From Gammaproteobacteria bacterium (lineage in GTDB: Bacteria; Pseudomonadota; Gammaproteobacteria; Pseudomonadales; Azotimanducaceae), in the NCBI GenBank assembly GCA_007694905.1, contig REEU01000157.1, forward strand, positions 1-64,000: a stretch of 64,000 nucleotides of DNA, read 5' to 3'. The notes under the pieces are model-generated. The model searched no databases, was not told where the DNA came from, and was given only the letters and a program-made list of their open reading frames with translations. The translations under genes were made by a program, and so were the position numbers. Shown here in pieces: positions 54,587-64,000 of this stretch. How positions within the stretch are numbered: the first letter of the stretch is position 1; each line of letters opens with the position of its first letter.

Positions 54587-55509
54587 TGGTTCGCCTCCCG
54601 GGCATCGAAGCTCGATGCTTTGGCCAACTCCTCGTAGAGCTCACGTTCCTTCGCCGAAAGCTGCTTCGGCACCGTGATCTCGAACTCCAGAAACTGATCG
54701 CCCGGAGGCTTGCCTGGGAGACCCCGGCCCCGCAGACGCAGGCGGCTGCCGGTACTGGTTCCTGCGGGAACCTTGACGCTGACGCGGCCCCCGAGCGTAT
54801 CGACCTGGATGCTGGCGCCGAGGGCAGCCTCCCAGGGTGCGATGGGGACGCGCATCGTCAGATCGCGACCGTCCACGGCGTAGCGCGGGTGCGGCACAAG
54901 CTGGATTTCCACGTAGAGATCGCCGCGCCCGCGTGGGCTGCCTGCACCTTGGCCCTGCAGTCGGATCTGCTGGCCATCGGTGACGCCTGCCGGGATCTTG
55001 ACTCTCAGGTTGCGCGGCTGGCGCTGCATGCGGCCCTGGGCGTCCACTTCTGGGATGCTGACGTTGAGCGTCTGTTCGGATCCGACGAAGGACTCCTCGA
55101 GCGTGATGGGCAGGCGCACTTGGAGGTCCCGTCCCGCGTCCGCGAAGCCTGCATCTGCGAACCCGCCCTTGAACCCGCCGCCGCCGAACATGCTGCGAAA
55201 GAATTCGCTGAAACCTGCGGCGTCACCCATGCCGCCTGCGTCGAAACCGTCACTGCCGAATCCGCCACCCTGACCGCGACCGGCGAAGGGGTCGCCGCCC
55301 TTGCGAAACGCATCGTAGGCGGCCCGCTTCTCGTCGTCGCCGAGCACCTCCCAGGCTTCGGCCACCTCCTTGAATCGCTCCTCAGCCTCCGCTTCGTCGC
55401 TGACGTCCGGATGATAGCGTCGGGCAAGCTTGCGGTAGGCCCGCTTGATCTCCTCGGTGGGAGCATCCTCCGCGACGCCGAGGGTCCCGTAGTAATCCTT
55501 GCTGTCCAT
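54583..55509 (-). CDS. cbpA: DnaJ-class co-chaperone / curved-DNA-binding protein CbpA
   Basis: 308 residues. The J-domain carries the HPD tripeptide at 33-35 (RRYHPDVS). A Gly/Phe-rich linker runs from about 72 to 120, and two beta-barrel substrate-binding C-terminal domains follow. There is no zinc-finger (CxxCxGxG), which separates it from DnaJ. It stimulates DnaK and in E. coli also binds curved DNA. The pairing with cbpM supports the name. It is divergent from acnA across 246 bp. Confidence 0.94.
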   Translation of the reverse strand: MDSKDYYGTLGVAEDAPTEEIKRAYRKLARRYHPDVSDEAEAEERFKEVAEAWEVLGDDEKRAAYDAFRKGGDPFAGRGQGGGFGSDGFDAGGMGDAAGFSEFFRSMFGGGGFKGGFADAGFADAGRDLQVRLPITLEESFVGSEQTLNVSIPEVDAQGRMQRQPRNLRVKIPAGVTDGQQIRLQGQGAGSPRGRGDLYVEIQLVPHPRYAVDGRDLTMRVPIAPWEAALGASIQVDTLGGRVSVKVPAGTSTGSRLRLRGRGLPGKPPGDQFLEFEITVPKQLSAKERELYEELAKASSFDAREANQ

Positions 55510-55755
55510 GAACGCCGATGCCCCTGGAGGAATGGCTTTGTGCGATCGGTCCCGGCTGCCCGGGCTCCTGTTGTTGAGATAGTGGGTTCGATCCCACGGA
55601 AATCAAGCGCTTCCCACCATGACCGGATGCCGTTCATGTTGAGTTGCAGCGCTGCTGGCGGCACAATTCGGCCCCCGAACGGCCGCCCCACCGTTCATCG
55701 AACGATTGCGACCGGCAGCTGCAGCGCCGCGCGCTCAACAGGAGACGTTCCGATC

Positions 55756-58437
55756 ATGAGCCAGACGCCAAGGGATACCCTGAAGACCCGCCGTACCCTC
55801 ACTGCCAACGGCAAGGAGTACGACTACTTCAGTCTGCCGGCTGCACAGGAGGCCGGTATCGGAGACCTCAGCCGTCTGCCGCGATCCCTGAAGATCCTGC
55901 TCGAAAACCTCCTGCGTTTCGAAGATGGAAGCACGGTGACCACAGAAGACATCGAGGTGCTCGGGAAGTGGACAGAGTCTTCGCCTGAGCGGGAAATCGC
56001 CTATCGGCCCGCCCGTGTGCTCATGCAGGACTTCACTGGCGTCCCCGGGGTGGCTGATCTCGCGGCCATGCGGGAAGCGGTAAAGGCCGCCGGTCGCGAT
56101 CCGGCCGTGATCAATCCGCTGGTCCCGGTGGATCTGGTCATCGATCACTCCGTCATGGTCGACGAGTACGGTTCGGCGAAGTCCTTCGCAGCGAACGTCG
56201 AGATCGAGATGGAGCGCAATGCGGAACGGTATCGGTTCCTGCGCTGGGGTCAGAAGGCGTTCGACAACTTCCGGGTGGTGCCGCCGGGTACGGGAATATG
56301 CCACCAGGTTAATCTGGAGTACTTGGCGAAGGGCGTCTGGTCCGCGGAGCAGAACGGCCGCACCTTGGCCTACCCTGATACTCTCGTAGGGACCGACAGC
56401 CACACCACCATGATCAACGGTCTCGGCGTGCTCGGTTGGGGCGTGGGTGGAATCGAAGCAGAGGCGGCGATGCTGGGGCAGCCGGTCTCCATGCTGATTC
56501 CGGAAGTGATCGGGTTCGAGGTGACAGGTGAGCTCAAGGATGGGATGACGGCCACCGATCTGGTACTGACTGTCACCCAGATGCTGCGCTCGAAGGGTGT
56601 CGTCGGAAAGTTCGTCGAGTTCTACGGCGATGGTCTCGATCATCTGTCGCTGGCGGACCGCGCCACGATCGCCAATATGGCGCCTGAATACGGTGCCACT
56701 TGCGGCTTTTTCCCCATAGACGCCGAGACCGTCAACTATCTCAAGCTGTCTGGGCGCGATGAAGATACCGTAGCGCTGGTCGAAGCTTATTGCCGGGCAC
56801 AGGGCATGTGGCGGGAAGCAGGGGATCCGGCACCGATTTTTGCCGATTCCCTGCGTCTGGACCTGTCCAGCGTCGTGCCCAGCCTCGCGGGTCCGAAGCG
56901 ACCCCAGGACCGCGTGCCGATGGACCAGCTCGGCAAGGCGTTCCAGGAAGCACTCGAACTGGATGGCAAAGCGGGTGACGCAGACCGCCGCGTAGCGGTG
57001 AAGGGGTCGAACCACGATCTTGGTCACGGTGACGTCGTGATTGCTGCCATCACGTCCTGCACCAACACCTCCAATCCTGCTGTGATGCTGGGTGCCGGGC
57101 TCGTAGCCAAGAAGGCCCTGGCACGCGGGCTCAGTGTGAAGCCCTGGGTGAAAACGTCGCTGGCGCCAGGATCAAAGGTCGTCACCGAGTACCTCAGCAA
57201 GTCCGGCCTGCAGGAATCCCTGGATGGCCTTGGCTTCAATCTGGTCGGCTATGGTTGCACGACGTGTATCGGCAACTCTGGGCCGCTGGCAGCGCCCATC
57301 GAGGAGGCCATCGAGAGCAACAAGCTGGTGGTCAGCTCCGTACTGTCGGGCAATCGCAACTTCGAGGGCCGCGTGCACCAGCTGGTGCGTGCGAACTGGC
57401 TGGCGTCGCCGCCGCTGGTGGTCGCGTTTGCGATCGCCGGCACCACCCGGATCGATCTGAGCAGCGAGCCCCTCGGCAAGGATCATGACGGCAAGGACGT
57501 GTTCCTCGCCGATATCTGGCCGAGCACGGCAGAGGTGAAGGACGCTGTTGCCAAGGTGGATGCGGAGATGTTCCGCAGTCAGTACGCGGACGTGTTCTCC
57601 GGCGATGCCACCTGGCAGGCCATCAACGTATCGGATTCGAAGACCTACGAGTGGGACGACTCCACCTACATCAAGTCGCCTCCGTTCTTTTCCTCCATCG
57701 GCGCAGTCGATCAAACCGAATCGGTACAGGGTGCGAGCATCCTGGCGCTGCTTGGCGACTCGGTCACCACTGACCACATTTCGCCCGCCGGCGCGATCAA
57801 GGCGGACAGTCCGGCCGGCCGCTACCTGCAGGAGCATGGCGTCAAGCCTGACGACTTCAATTCCTATGGGTCACGGCGCGGGAACCACGAAGTGATGATG
57901 CGCGGAACCTTTGCCAATACCCGGATCCGCAACGAGATGGTTCCCGGGGTGGAAGGGGGCTTCACGCTGCACGTTCCCAGTGGTGAACAGATGGCTATCT
58001 ACGATGCGGCGATGAAGTATCAGGAGGACGATACGCCACTGGTCGTGATCGCAGGCAAGGAGTACGGCACGGGCTCCTCCAGGGACTGGGCGGCGAAGGG
58101 CACCTACCTGCTTGGTGTGAAAGCTGTCATCGCAGAGAGCTTCGAACGCATTCACCGCTCCAACCTGATCGGCATGGGTGTGCTGCCATTGCAGTTCGCC
58201 GATGGTGAGAGCCGGGAGTCCCTGAAGCTGGATGGATCCGAGTCCATCGACGTTCTGCCTGCCGAAGGCGGTCTCCATCCGGGCCAGACCATGAAGATCA
58301 GGATCAACCGCAAGGATGGCAAGGCAGAGGAAGCGGAAGTCACCAGTCGCCTGGATACGGAGAACGAGATCGCCTACTTCAAGAGCGGTGGGATTCTGAC
58401 CTACGTACTCAACGATCTGGTGAACCGCGCGGCCTGA
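55756..58437 (+). CDS. acnA: Aconitate hydratase A
   Basis: 893 residues, the expected length. The [4Fe-4S] ligands are in [10 protein letters not shown] and [29 protein letters not shown] and the C-terminal swivel-domain [16 protein letters not shown] are typical. It isomerises citrate and isocitrate in the TCA cycle. The ATG at 55756 is preferred (AGGAGA upstream, start [15 protein letters not shown]); the open frame extends further upstream but only because of the antisense cbpA sequence. The leader between cbpA and acnA contains no recognisable RNA element. Confidence 0.97.
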   Translation: MSQTPRDTLKTRRTLTANGKEYDYFSLPAAQEAGIGDLSRLPRSLKILLENLLRFEDGSTVTTEDIEVLGKWTESSPEREIAYRPARVLMQDFTGVPGVADLAAMREAVKAAGRDPAVINPLVPVDLVIDHSVMVDEYGSAKSFAANVEIEMERNAERYRFLRWGQKAFDNFRVVPPGTGICHQVNLEYLAKGVWSAEQNGRTLAYPDTLVGTDSHTTMINGLGVLGWGVGGIEAEAAMLGQPVSMLIPEVIGFEVTGELKDGMTATDLVLTVTQMLRSKGVVGKFVEFYGDGLDHLSLADRATIANMAPEYGATCGFFPIDAETVNYLKLSGRDEDTVALVEAYCRAQGMWREAGDPAPIFADSLRLDLSSVVPSLAGPKRPQDRVPMDQLGKAFQEALELDGKAGDADRRVAVKGSNHDLGHGDVVIAAITSCTNTSNPAVMLGAGLVAKKALARGLSVKPWVKTSLAPGSKVVTEYLSKSGLQESLDGLGFNLVGYGCTTCIGNSGPLAAPIEEAIESNKLVVSSVLSGNRNFEGRVHQLVRANWLASPPLVVAFAIAGTTRIDLSSEPLGKDHDGKDVFLADIWPSTAEVKDAVAKVDAEMFRSQYADVFSGDATWQAINVSDSKTYEWDDSTYIKSPPFFSSIGAVDQTESVQGASILALLGDSVTTDHISPAGAIKADSPAGRYLQEHGVKPDDFNSYGSRRGNHEVMMRGTFANTRIRNEMVPGVEGGFTLHVPSGEQMAIYDAAMKYQEDDTPLVVIAGKEYGTGSSRDWAAKGTYLLGVKAVIAESFERIHRSNLIGMGVLPLQFADGESRESLKLDGSESIDVLPAEGGLHPGQTMKIRINRKDGKAEEAEVTSRLDTENEIAYFKSGGILTYVLNDLVNRAA

Positions 58438-58479
58438 TCCGCGCTCCCGGCGCGCACGGATCGCTGTCGGAGAGAAGTC

Positions 58480-60021
58480 ATGGGGCGTCGCCGCAATGTC
58501 TTGCTGATTACCGTCGACCAGTGGCGCGGTGACTGCCTGTCCAGACTCGGTCATCCGCTGGTGCAGACTCCGCACCTCGATGCCCTCGCTGATGACTCGG
58601 TCCAGTTCGCCGCGCACTACTGCAATGCGGTGCCCTGCGGTCCCAGCAGGGCATCGATCCATACCGGGATGTACCTGGCCAACCATCGCAGCGGGACCAA
58701 CGGCACGCCACTGGATCGTCGCTTTACCAACTGGGCTATCGAGGCGCAGCGCGCGGGCTACGCCCCGGCGCTGTTCGGCTATACCCACACTGCCCGGGAT
58801 CCGCGGGAGTTCGATGCGGATCATCCCTACATGCGCACCGACGAGGGGCCGCTGCCGGGGATGGATCACGTGCTGCCCATGGGCACGGATTGCAGTGTCT
58901 GGCGCAACTGGCTGGCGGGGTTGGGCTATGCGGATCTGCCCGAGGATGCTCAATTCACGTTCCTGATGCGGGACGAGGATCCGCGCTGGCAGGCCGCGGG
59001 GCAGCCGCGTCCGCTGAAGTTTCCCGCCGAACACTCGGACACGTGGTTCACGGTGGACTGTCTGCTGGAGTGGCTCGAGAGGCAGGAGAAAGGTGGCCTG
59101 GCCGGCTCCGCGCCGGGCTGGATGGCGCATCTGTCCCTGATCCGGCCCCACCCGCCGTGGATCGCTCCGGTTCCCTACAACACGCGCTACGACGTTGCGG
59201 ATCTGCCTGCGCCGGCGCGCGCGGCCAGCGTCGCGGAGGAGGGTGCACAGCACCCCTGGCTGGCCTGGCACCTGTCCGGGCCGCGCAATGCCGCACACGA
59301 TGATCCGTTGCGTCACGGACTACTGCAGGCAAGCTACTACGGGCTCATGAGCGAGGTGGACGACAACCTGGGGCGCCTGTTCGCGTTCATGAAGGAGCAG
59401 GGGAGCTGGGAGGACACGCTCATCATCCTCACTTCCGATCACGGTGAGCAGATGGGTGACCACTGGCTGCTCGGCAAGGCCGGCTACTTCGAGCAGTCCT
59501 ATCACGTTCCCATGTTCGTTCGCGATCCAGAATCCCGGGCAAACGCCACGCGGGGGCGTCTGGTGGAGCAGTTCAGCGAACATGTCGACATCCTGCCGAC
59601 GCTGCTGGAATGGATCGACGTGCCGCAGCCGCGGCAGGCCGATGGTCGCTCACTGCTCCCTTGGCTGCATGCCGCGGGCGATCCCGCCGACTGGCGCGAC
59701 GCAGTGCATTGGGAGTACGACTTCCGGGACCCCATCAGTGGCGCTGCGGAGCAGGCGCTCGGGCTCGACATGGAGCTCTGTCATCTCGCCGTTCGGCGGG
59801 AGCGCCGCTGGAAATACGTGCACTTCGCGGGCCTGCCGCCGCTGCTTTTCGATCTCGAGGCTGACCCGGGAGAAGCGGTCGATCTCAGTGGTGATCCGGG
59901 AGCCTCCGCGGCGCTCTCCGAGCAGGCCAGGCGCCTGCTATCCTGGCGCATGCGCTGTGGCGATCGCAGCCTCAACCACATGCGAATTTCGCGCAGTCGG
60001 GGGCTCGTGACGGCGGGCTGA
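58480..60021 (+). CDS. Sulfatase-superfamily hydrolase, phosphonate monoester hydrolase-like
   Basis: 513 residues. The formylglycine site is C-G-P-S-R (53-57), needing conversion of Cys53 by an anaerobic or aerobic maturase not seen here. Metal-binding Asp13 (TVDQWRGD), the TSDHGEQMGDHWLLGK segment and the C-terminal WEYDFRD and SWRMRCGDRSL regions recall rhizobial phosphonate monoester hydrolases, which are promiscuous for phosphonate, phosphate and sulfate esters. No signal peptide is seen, so it is probably cytoplasmic. GGAGAG precedes the ATG. The phosphonate assignment comes from family resemblance. Confidence 0.9.
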   Translation: MGRRRNVLLITVDQWRGDCLSRLGHPLVQTPHLDALADDSVQFAAHYCNAVPCGPSRASIHTGMYLANHRSGTNGTPLDRRFTNWAIEAQRAGYAPALFGYTHTARDPREFDADHPYMRTDEGPLPGMDHVLPMGTDCSVWRNWLAGLGYADLPEDAQFTFLMRDEDPRWQAAGQPRPLKFPAEHSDTWFTVDCLLEWLERQEKGGLAGSAPGWMAHLSLIRPHPPWIAPVPYNTRYDVADLPAPARAASVAEEGAQHPWLAWHLSGPRNAAHDDPLRHGLLQASYYGLMSEVDDNLGRLFAFMKEQGSWEDTLIILTSDHGEQMGDHWLLGKAGYFEQSYHVPMFVRDPESRANATRGRLVEQFSEHVDILPTLLEWIDVPQPRQADGRSLLPWLHAAGDPADWRDAVHWEYDFRDPISGAAEQALGLDMELCHLAVRRERRWKYVHFAGLPPLLFDLEADPGEAVDLSGDPGASAALSEQARRLLSWRMRCGDRSLNHMRISRSRGLVTAG

Positions 60022-60071
60022 GCAGGACAGGTGCGGTCCGCACTCGGAACGAGGCAGCAAGGAGATGAACG

Positions 60072-60470
60072 ATGCTTGATATAGGTGATGGAGGTGGCGG
60101 TCGCCAGGGCCGCAACGTGCTTGGTGGGGATCTGCTGCCCTGCTCGCTGAACCCGGTAACCGGTTACTTTCGTGACGGTTGCTGCAACACGGATCCGACG
60201 GATCTCGGCCTGCACGTCGTGTGTTGCCGGGTCACGGAGACGTTTCTCGAATTCTCCAGATCGAAGGGCAACGATCTCTCCACGCCGATGCCCGAGTACG
60301 CCTTTCCCGGTCTGAAGGAAGGGGATCAGTGGTGTTTGTGCGCAGCGCGTTGGGTCGAAGCCTGGCGGGCTGGGGCGGCTCCCAAAGTGGTGCTGTCAGC
60401 GACCCACGAGCGGGCATTGGAGCTCATTCCTCTGGCGTTGCTGCAGGAATTCGCCATCGATCTGCATTGA
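60072..60470 (+). CDS. DUF2237 family protein
   Basis: 132 residues. The block NVLGGDLLPCSLNPVTGYFR, then DGCCNTDPTDLGLHVVC, FLEFSRSKGNDLSTP and GDQWCLCAARW is the conserved heart of DUF2237. It is Cys-rich (DGCCN, VVCC, WCLC), suggesting metal binding. The function is unknown. AAGGAG precedes the ATG at 60072. The gene is 50 bp after the sulfatase and may share its transcript. Confidence 0.93.
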   Translation: MLDIGDGGGGRQGRNVLGGDLLPCSLNPVTGYFRDGCCNTDPTDLGLHVVCCRVTETFLEFSRSKGNDLSTPMPEYAFPGLKEGDQWCLCAARWVEAWRAGAAPKVVLSATHERALELIPLALLQEFAIDLH

Positions 60471-60476
60471 TCATGC

Positions 60477-61787
60477 TCAGCCATTGGGGCGCTCGCCGTC
60501 CTCGCGGGCAGGCCCGGTGTCCGCGGCGGGTGCCGGGTTCTGCTGCGGCTCTGGAACTGCTTCGGCATCCATGCGCGGATCCATCTCCAGGGCTGCTGGC
60601 GTGGTGAAGCTTATGGGCAGGAAGGGCACCGTCTCGTCCACCACCGGCAGGTAATGCGTTCGCCGTCGCCGCGCCACCGCGAGCGCGAGCAGCAGAAGGA
60701 CCACTCCGGCGAAAAGGAACAGTCCCCCGGCCCCGAGCCAGGCCATGGCCAACGAGCCCAACGGCGCTCCGATCGCGGAAGCCAGGCCGAAAGTCAGCAG
60801 GATGCTGGTGCCGACCATCACGAAGTCCTCAGGCTTGGCGCGGTCGTTCGCGTGCGCAAGGCAGATGGCGTAAAGCGTCATCGTGGTGCCACCCCAGAAG
60901 AAGCCCAGACCGATCCGCAGTTCATCAGACAGTGCATGCGTGAGGCCGAGGGCCATGGAGAGCCCAGCGCCGCATACGGCGATGCCGAGCACGACCAGTC
61001 TGCGATCGAAGTGGTCCGAAAGTCGTCCCAGCGGAAACTGCATGGCCGCTCCGCCGAGTACGGTGGCACTCATGAAGAAGGTGAGCTGGGCGGTGTCCAT
61101 GCCCACCGCGCGAGCGTACACCGGGCCAAGGCTCCAGAAAGCACCGGTGGCGAGACCAGCAGCGAATGCGCCACCCATGCCGACCCTGGACAGGCGCCAG
61201 ACCTTGAGCGGTTTCACCTTGGCCCGCAGCAGGGGAGCGGGTGCCAGCGCCGTGGTCATGGAGACGGGGATGATGGCCAGGGACAGTAGAATCGCGGCAA
61301 CAGCGAACAGGGTGCTGGCGTCCGGGCTGGCCAGATTCACCAGCTGCTGCCCGACGACGATCATGGAAAGGTTGATGATGGTGTATATCGACAGCACGGT
61401 ACCGCGGGTTTCCCGGGTCGAACGCTCGTTCAGCCAGCTCTCGATGATCATGTAGAGACCCGAGATGCAGGCGCCCGAGACGAACCGGAGCAGCACCCAG
61501 AACCAGAAGTTCGGCAGCAGATCGAACAGCAGCACCAGGGCGGAGAAACCGCTGCTCAGGACGGCGAAGCTGCGGATATGCCCAGCGCGTTGGACCACAT
61601 GGGGCGTGAGCAGACAGCCGGCGACGAATCCCAGGAAGTAGGCCGAGCCGGTCAGGCCGATCTGAGCGTCGGTGAAACCCTCGATGGCGCCGCGTAACGG
61701 CACCAGCGTGAGCTGCAAGCCGTGCCCCGTCAGCAGCAGGGCATCGGAAATGAGCAACGCAGCAATAGGCAGCAGCAGACGGCGCAT
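60477..61787 (-). CDS. MFS transporter (YcaD-like)
   Basis: 436 residues with about 12 hydrophobic segments, the A-loop-like GRLSDHFDRR after helix 8 and the RFVSGACISGLYMIIESWLNE segment typical of the YcaD/UMF-like group. A cytoplasmic C-terminal tail of about 55 residues rich in Pro, Glu and Ala follows the last helix. The substrate is unknown. The start lies 9 bp after the tamB stop on the same strand, so it is probably the downstream gene of a tamB operon. Confidence 0.9.
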   Translation of the reverse strand: MRRLLLPIAALLISDALLLTGHGLQLTLVPLRGAIEGFTDAQIGLTGSAYFLGFVAGCLLTPHVVQRAGHIRSFAVLSSGFSALVLLFDLLPNFWFWVLLRFVSGACISGLYMIIESWLNERSTRETRGTVLSIYTIINLSMIVVGQQLVNLASPDASTLFAVAAILLSLAIIPVSMTTALAPAPLLRAKVKPLKVWRLSRVGMGGAFAAGLATGAFWSLGPVYARAVGMDTAQLTFFMSATVLGGAAMQFPLGRLSDHFDRRLVVLGIAVCGAGLSMALGLTHALSDELRIGLGFFWGGTTMTLYAICLAHANDRAKPEDFVMVGTSILLTFGLASAIGAPLGSLAMAWLGAGGLFLFAGVVLLLLALAVARRRRTHYLPVVDETVPFLPISFTTPAALEMDPRMDAEAVPEPQQNPAPAADTGPAREDGERPNG

Positions 61788-61796
61788 CGCAGAAGC

Positions 61797-64000
61797 TCAG
61801 GGGAACTCGCGGCGGAAGATGAGGTCGATGGCCTGGGTCGTGCCGGCCTCCGTCTGCACCGAAAGCCAGTTGGTCACACGGTATTCGATCTGCAGCCCGC
61901 CCAGGCGCGAATGCAGACCATAGGTGTAGCGGACGTAAATGTCATCCGTGAGCTGCGTGCCGATGATGATGGCGCCGGCATCCTCGTCCATGGGGCTATC
62001 CACCGCAAGTTCGTCGATGCCCAGGCGGTTGACTAACTGGCCCACCGCGGGAACGGCGCGACCGATGCCGAAGGCGAGGGCGGCATCGCTTACGTTCGCC
62101 ATGTCCGTGGAGCTGGCCTCACCCGGCATGCGGCCAGTGATGAGCATGGTCAGGGTGTCCACTTCCGTCTGAGCAGGGTTCGCGAACAACTGTGTTTCGA
62201 GGTTGTCGAGGAAACCGCTGACCCTGACGCCGGCCTCGGCGCTGTTGACGGGCCGGACCGCAACGACGTCCACCGCGGGATTATCCAAGGGACCCTCGAA
62301 GTTCAGGCGACCGGTACGCAGCTCGAGTGTCTGCCCGTAGATGGTGAATACGCCCTCCCGAGACTCGAGCCGGCCGCGGGCCGCAAGTGGAACGCCAGGG
62401 CTCTCAGTCATCTGCAGCCGGCCGGTCAGTCGCGTTTGGAGGCCGGCGGCGGCGAGGTGGACGCTGTCGCCGAGGATCAGCGTCACGTCCAGATACAAGT
62501 CTCTGCGTAGCTCGCGTGTCGGATCGTCGGTGGAACGGTGGATCACGACGTCCTGGGAGAGGGTATCGCCGCCGCCCTGGGGTAACTCCCGAATTCGGGC
62601 ACGGGCTTCCGGAACGGTGGCGCTGCCCTGAAGGCGAATGCTCTCGCGGTCCAGCGCGAAGCGGAAGTCAGGGCTCACGGTCAGGTTCAGGTCCGGCAAC
62701 GCAGCAATGGGTACGGCATCTCCGAACAGCCGTCCCGATGCGACCACGCCTTCCACCAGATTCCAGTCGGCGCTGGCGTCGAGTTCGAGGACCTGACTGC
62801 CAGCATAGAGGCGGCCTGTGAGCACGGCCGCCTCGCCTGGTGTCGCGCTCAGCGTGATCGTTACCGGGTTCAGGTCCAGAGCGAGAGCGGGCACTTCCGC
62901 TTGCCCGAGCAGGTCGATGCGTCCCGAAAGCCTGGGGGCACCCGCCGACCCCTCGGCCTGCAGGCGGCCCGATACCGTACCCGCCACCTTGGAGATCCCT
63001 GGGAGCAGGACTGCAAACGGACCTAGATCGGCGACGTCCAAATCCAGCGTCAACGCCAGGGGCGCGGTGTCGATGGAGGATCTGGGGTCGTCCTCATGCG
63101 CAGCCGGGTCCAGTTGCAGATAGGCCTCCATCGCCACCCGCCCGGCCAGGGTGGCAAGGGCCTCCAAATCGGCGCGTATGTCGGGACCGTCTCGACTGAG
63201 GGCAATGCGCAGTACCTCGATTTCGTCGCTGAAGATCTCATCCAGATCTTGCGGGTCCTTGACCCGGATCGCGATGCCTGGCCCTGTGATTTCCGCCGCA
63301 AGGTTCTGGCCCCGGACGCGTACCTGCGCCCCGATGGCACCGTTGGCCTCGAACCACTCAGGGAGGAATGGCTTGAACTGCGTGAGATCCACATCGCGCA
63401 GCGTGGCGTCGAGTTCGGGGCCGGTGTCGAGCATGCGCCCGGCGGCCAGGCACAGCCGGGAGGGGAGGTCAGCGACCGACCTCGGTCCGATCAGGCAGGC
63501 GGAGGACCAGGTCAGCAGCGCTTCGTCCTCTGCGCCACGGCGCAGGTCCAGCGGCGATTCGAGCTGCCAGACTCCGGCCTGGGGCTGCTCGATGTTCAGT
63601 GCGGTGAGCCGGAGTGGATCCAGCGCGATGACATCACCCGAGACGGACAGATTCGCGGTCAACTCCGCAGATGGCATGTCGAGCGTGATGGCGCTCTCGA
63701 GTAACGGCCAGATGCCGCTGATGTCCGCTGTCATATGCGCCACCTGGTCTCCGCTGCGGATGTCCCGTGCCCGCAGCCTGAGCGCCGTGCGCTGGTTCGG
63801 ATCGAGGCTCAGGCTTCCTGCGACAGTGATCTCGCTCGCAGCGATGTCCCCCTGGCTGAGTCCGCTGGCCGTCAGGTCCAGTTCCAGATGGGGAACCTCG
63901 GGTGTTCCTCGGGCCTGGACGGTCCCACGAACCGCGCCGGCCAGACCTGGCCAGAGCTGGCCGATGTCCTGAAGGACTGCCGTCAGATCGATGTCGATGA
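61797..64000 (-). CDS. tamB: Translocation/assembly module TamB, 3' part
   Basis: The frame is open from the right edge of the window to 61797, at least 734 residues of a protein that is usually above 1200. The repetitive beta-strand pattern and the DUF490 C-terminal region are clear: GRMPGEASSTDMANVSDAAL, then YVRYTYGLHSRLGGLQIEYR and a terminal Phe-Pro after RRE. TamB spans the periplasm and with TamA or related partners inserts barrel proteins and moves lipid to the outer membrane. The 5' end and any tamA gene lie beyond the window. Confidence 0.92.
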   Translation of the reverse strand, partial: IDIDLTAVLQDIGQLWPGLAGAVRGTVQARGTPEVPHLELDLTASGLSQGDIAASEITVAGSLSLDPNQRTALRLRARDIRSGDQVAHMTADISGIWPLLESAITLDMPSAELTANLSVSGDVIALDPLRLTALNIEQPQAGVWQLESPLDLRRGAEDEALLTWSSACLIGPRSVADLPSRLCLAAGRMLDTGPELDATLRDVDLTQFKPFLPEWFEANGAIGAQVRVRGQNLAAEITGPGIAIRVKDPQDLDEIFSDEIEVLRIALSRDGPDIRADLEALATLAGRVAMEAYLQLDPAAHEDDPRSSIDTAPLALTLDLDVADLGPFAVLLPGISKVAGTVSGRLQAEGSAGAPRLSGRIDLLGQAEVPALALDLNPVTITLSATPGEAAVLTGRLYAGSQVLELDASADWNLVEGVVASGRLFGDAVPIAALPDLNLTVSPDFRFALDRESIRLQGSATVPEARARIRELPQGGGDTLSQDVVIHRSTDDPTRELRRDLYLDVTLILGDSVHLAAAGLQTRLTGRLQMTESPGVPLAARGRLESREGVFTIYGQTLELRTGRLNFEGPLDNPAVDVVAVRPVNSAEAGVRVSGFLDNLETQLFANPAQTEVDTLTMLITGRMPGEASSTDMANVSDAALAFGIGRAVPAVGQLVNRLGIDELAVDSPMDEDAGAIIIGTQLTDDIYVRYTYGLHSRLGGLQIEYRVTNWLSVQTEAGTTQAIDLIFRREFP

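Noticed and set aside
55582-55597. tRNA-like T-arm gtgggttcgatcccac between cbpA and acnA
   Set aside because: The loop is 6 nt instead of 7 and no D-arm, anticodon arm or acceptor partner fits around it.
54586-55755. N-terminal extension of acnA back to 54586
   Set aside because: The extra 390 codons are antisense to cbpA; the aconitase family starts at the ATG at 55756 with its own ribosome-binding site.

Overview
This is a GC-rich, gene-dense chromosomal window from a Gram-negative bacterium, most likely a marine or environmental gammaproteobacterium. The support is an outer-membrane biogenesis gene (tamB), a patatin fused to an Omp85-type barrel, lipoproteins, a PEP-CTERM protein, a CbpA/CbpM pair, periplasmic Cu,Zn superoxide dismutase, and many acyl-CoA and crotonase enzymes. 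Lineage below class is a guess. I see no rRNA, tRNA, CRISPR array, transposase or phage gene.

Layout. 1-6.5 kb: luciferase-like monooxygenase (cut by the window edge), crotonase, serine beta-lactamase-like lipoprotein, an APH-fold kinase translationally coupled to a DUF6285 protein (LvaA/LvaB-like, possible 4-hydroxyacyl-CoA kinase), sulfotransferase and histone-deacetylase-family amidohydrolase. 6.5-14.5 kb: a degenerate GGDEF/EAL protein overlapping lhr helicase, an SDR, and a TPR protein broken by a frameshift. 14.7-21.2 kb: two acyl-CoA dehydrogenases (one ACAD10/11-like), cold-shock protein, thiolase, a remnant resembling the 5' end of bioB, an SRAP protein and a second SDR. 21.4-26.4 kb: histidine phosphatase behind a perfect 18-bp palindrome, a chemoreceptor with a sigma-28-like promoter, sodC with a coupled exported protein, and a TTC38-like protein.

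26.4-36 kb: three same-strand genes read as regulator to target: a winged-helix/Ser-Thr kinase/TM/TPR fusion, a 1764-residue PKD lipoprotein and a DUF1566-like PEP-CTERM protein. An 11-bp-period direct repeat lies in front of the lipoprotein gene. 36-44.6 kb: Baeyer-Villiger-type monooxygenase, class II glutamine amidotransferase, methyltransferase, two crotonases around a patatin/Omp85 protein, and a YcaQ-type DNA glycosylase.

44.9-54.3 kb is the most interesting block: a five-gene operon with transglutaminase-DUF2126 amidoligase, ATP-grasp/alpha-E fusion, a second transglutaminase-like protein, a stand-alone ATP-grasp and a stand-alone alpha-E protein. This is an incompletely characterised, predicted peptide-forming or peptide-tagging system. 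Its fused ATP-grasp copy has lost conserved nucleotide-binding residues while the stand-alone copy keeps them. 54.3-64 kb: cbpM/cbpA, acnA, a phosphonate-monoester-hydrolase-like sulfatase, DUF2237 protein, MFS transporter and the 3' part of tamB.
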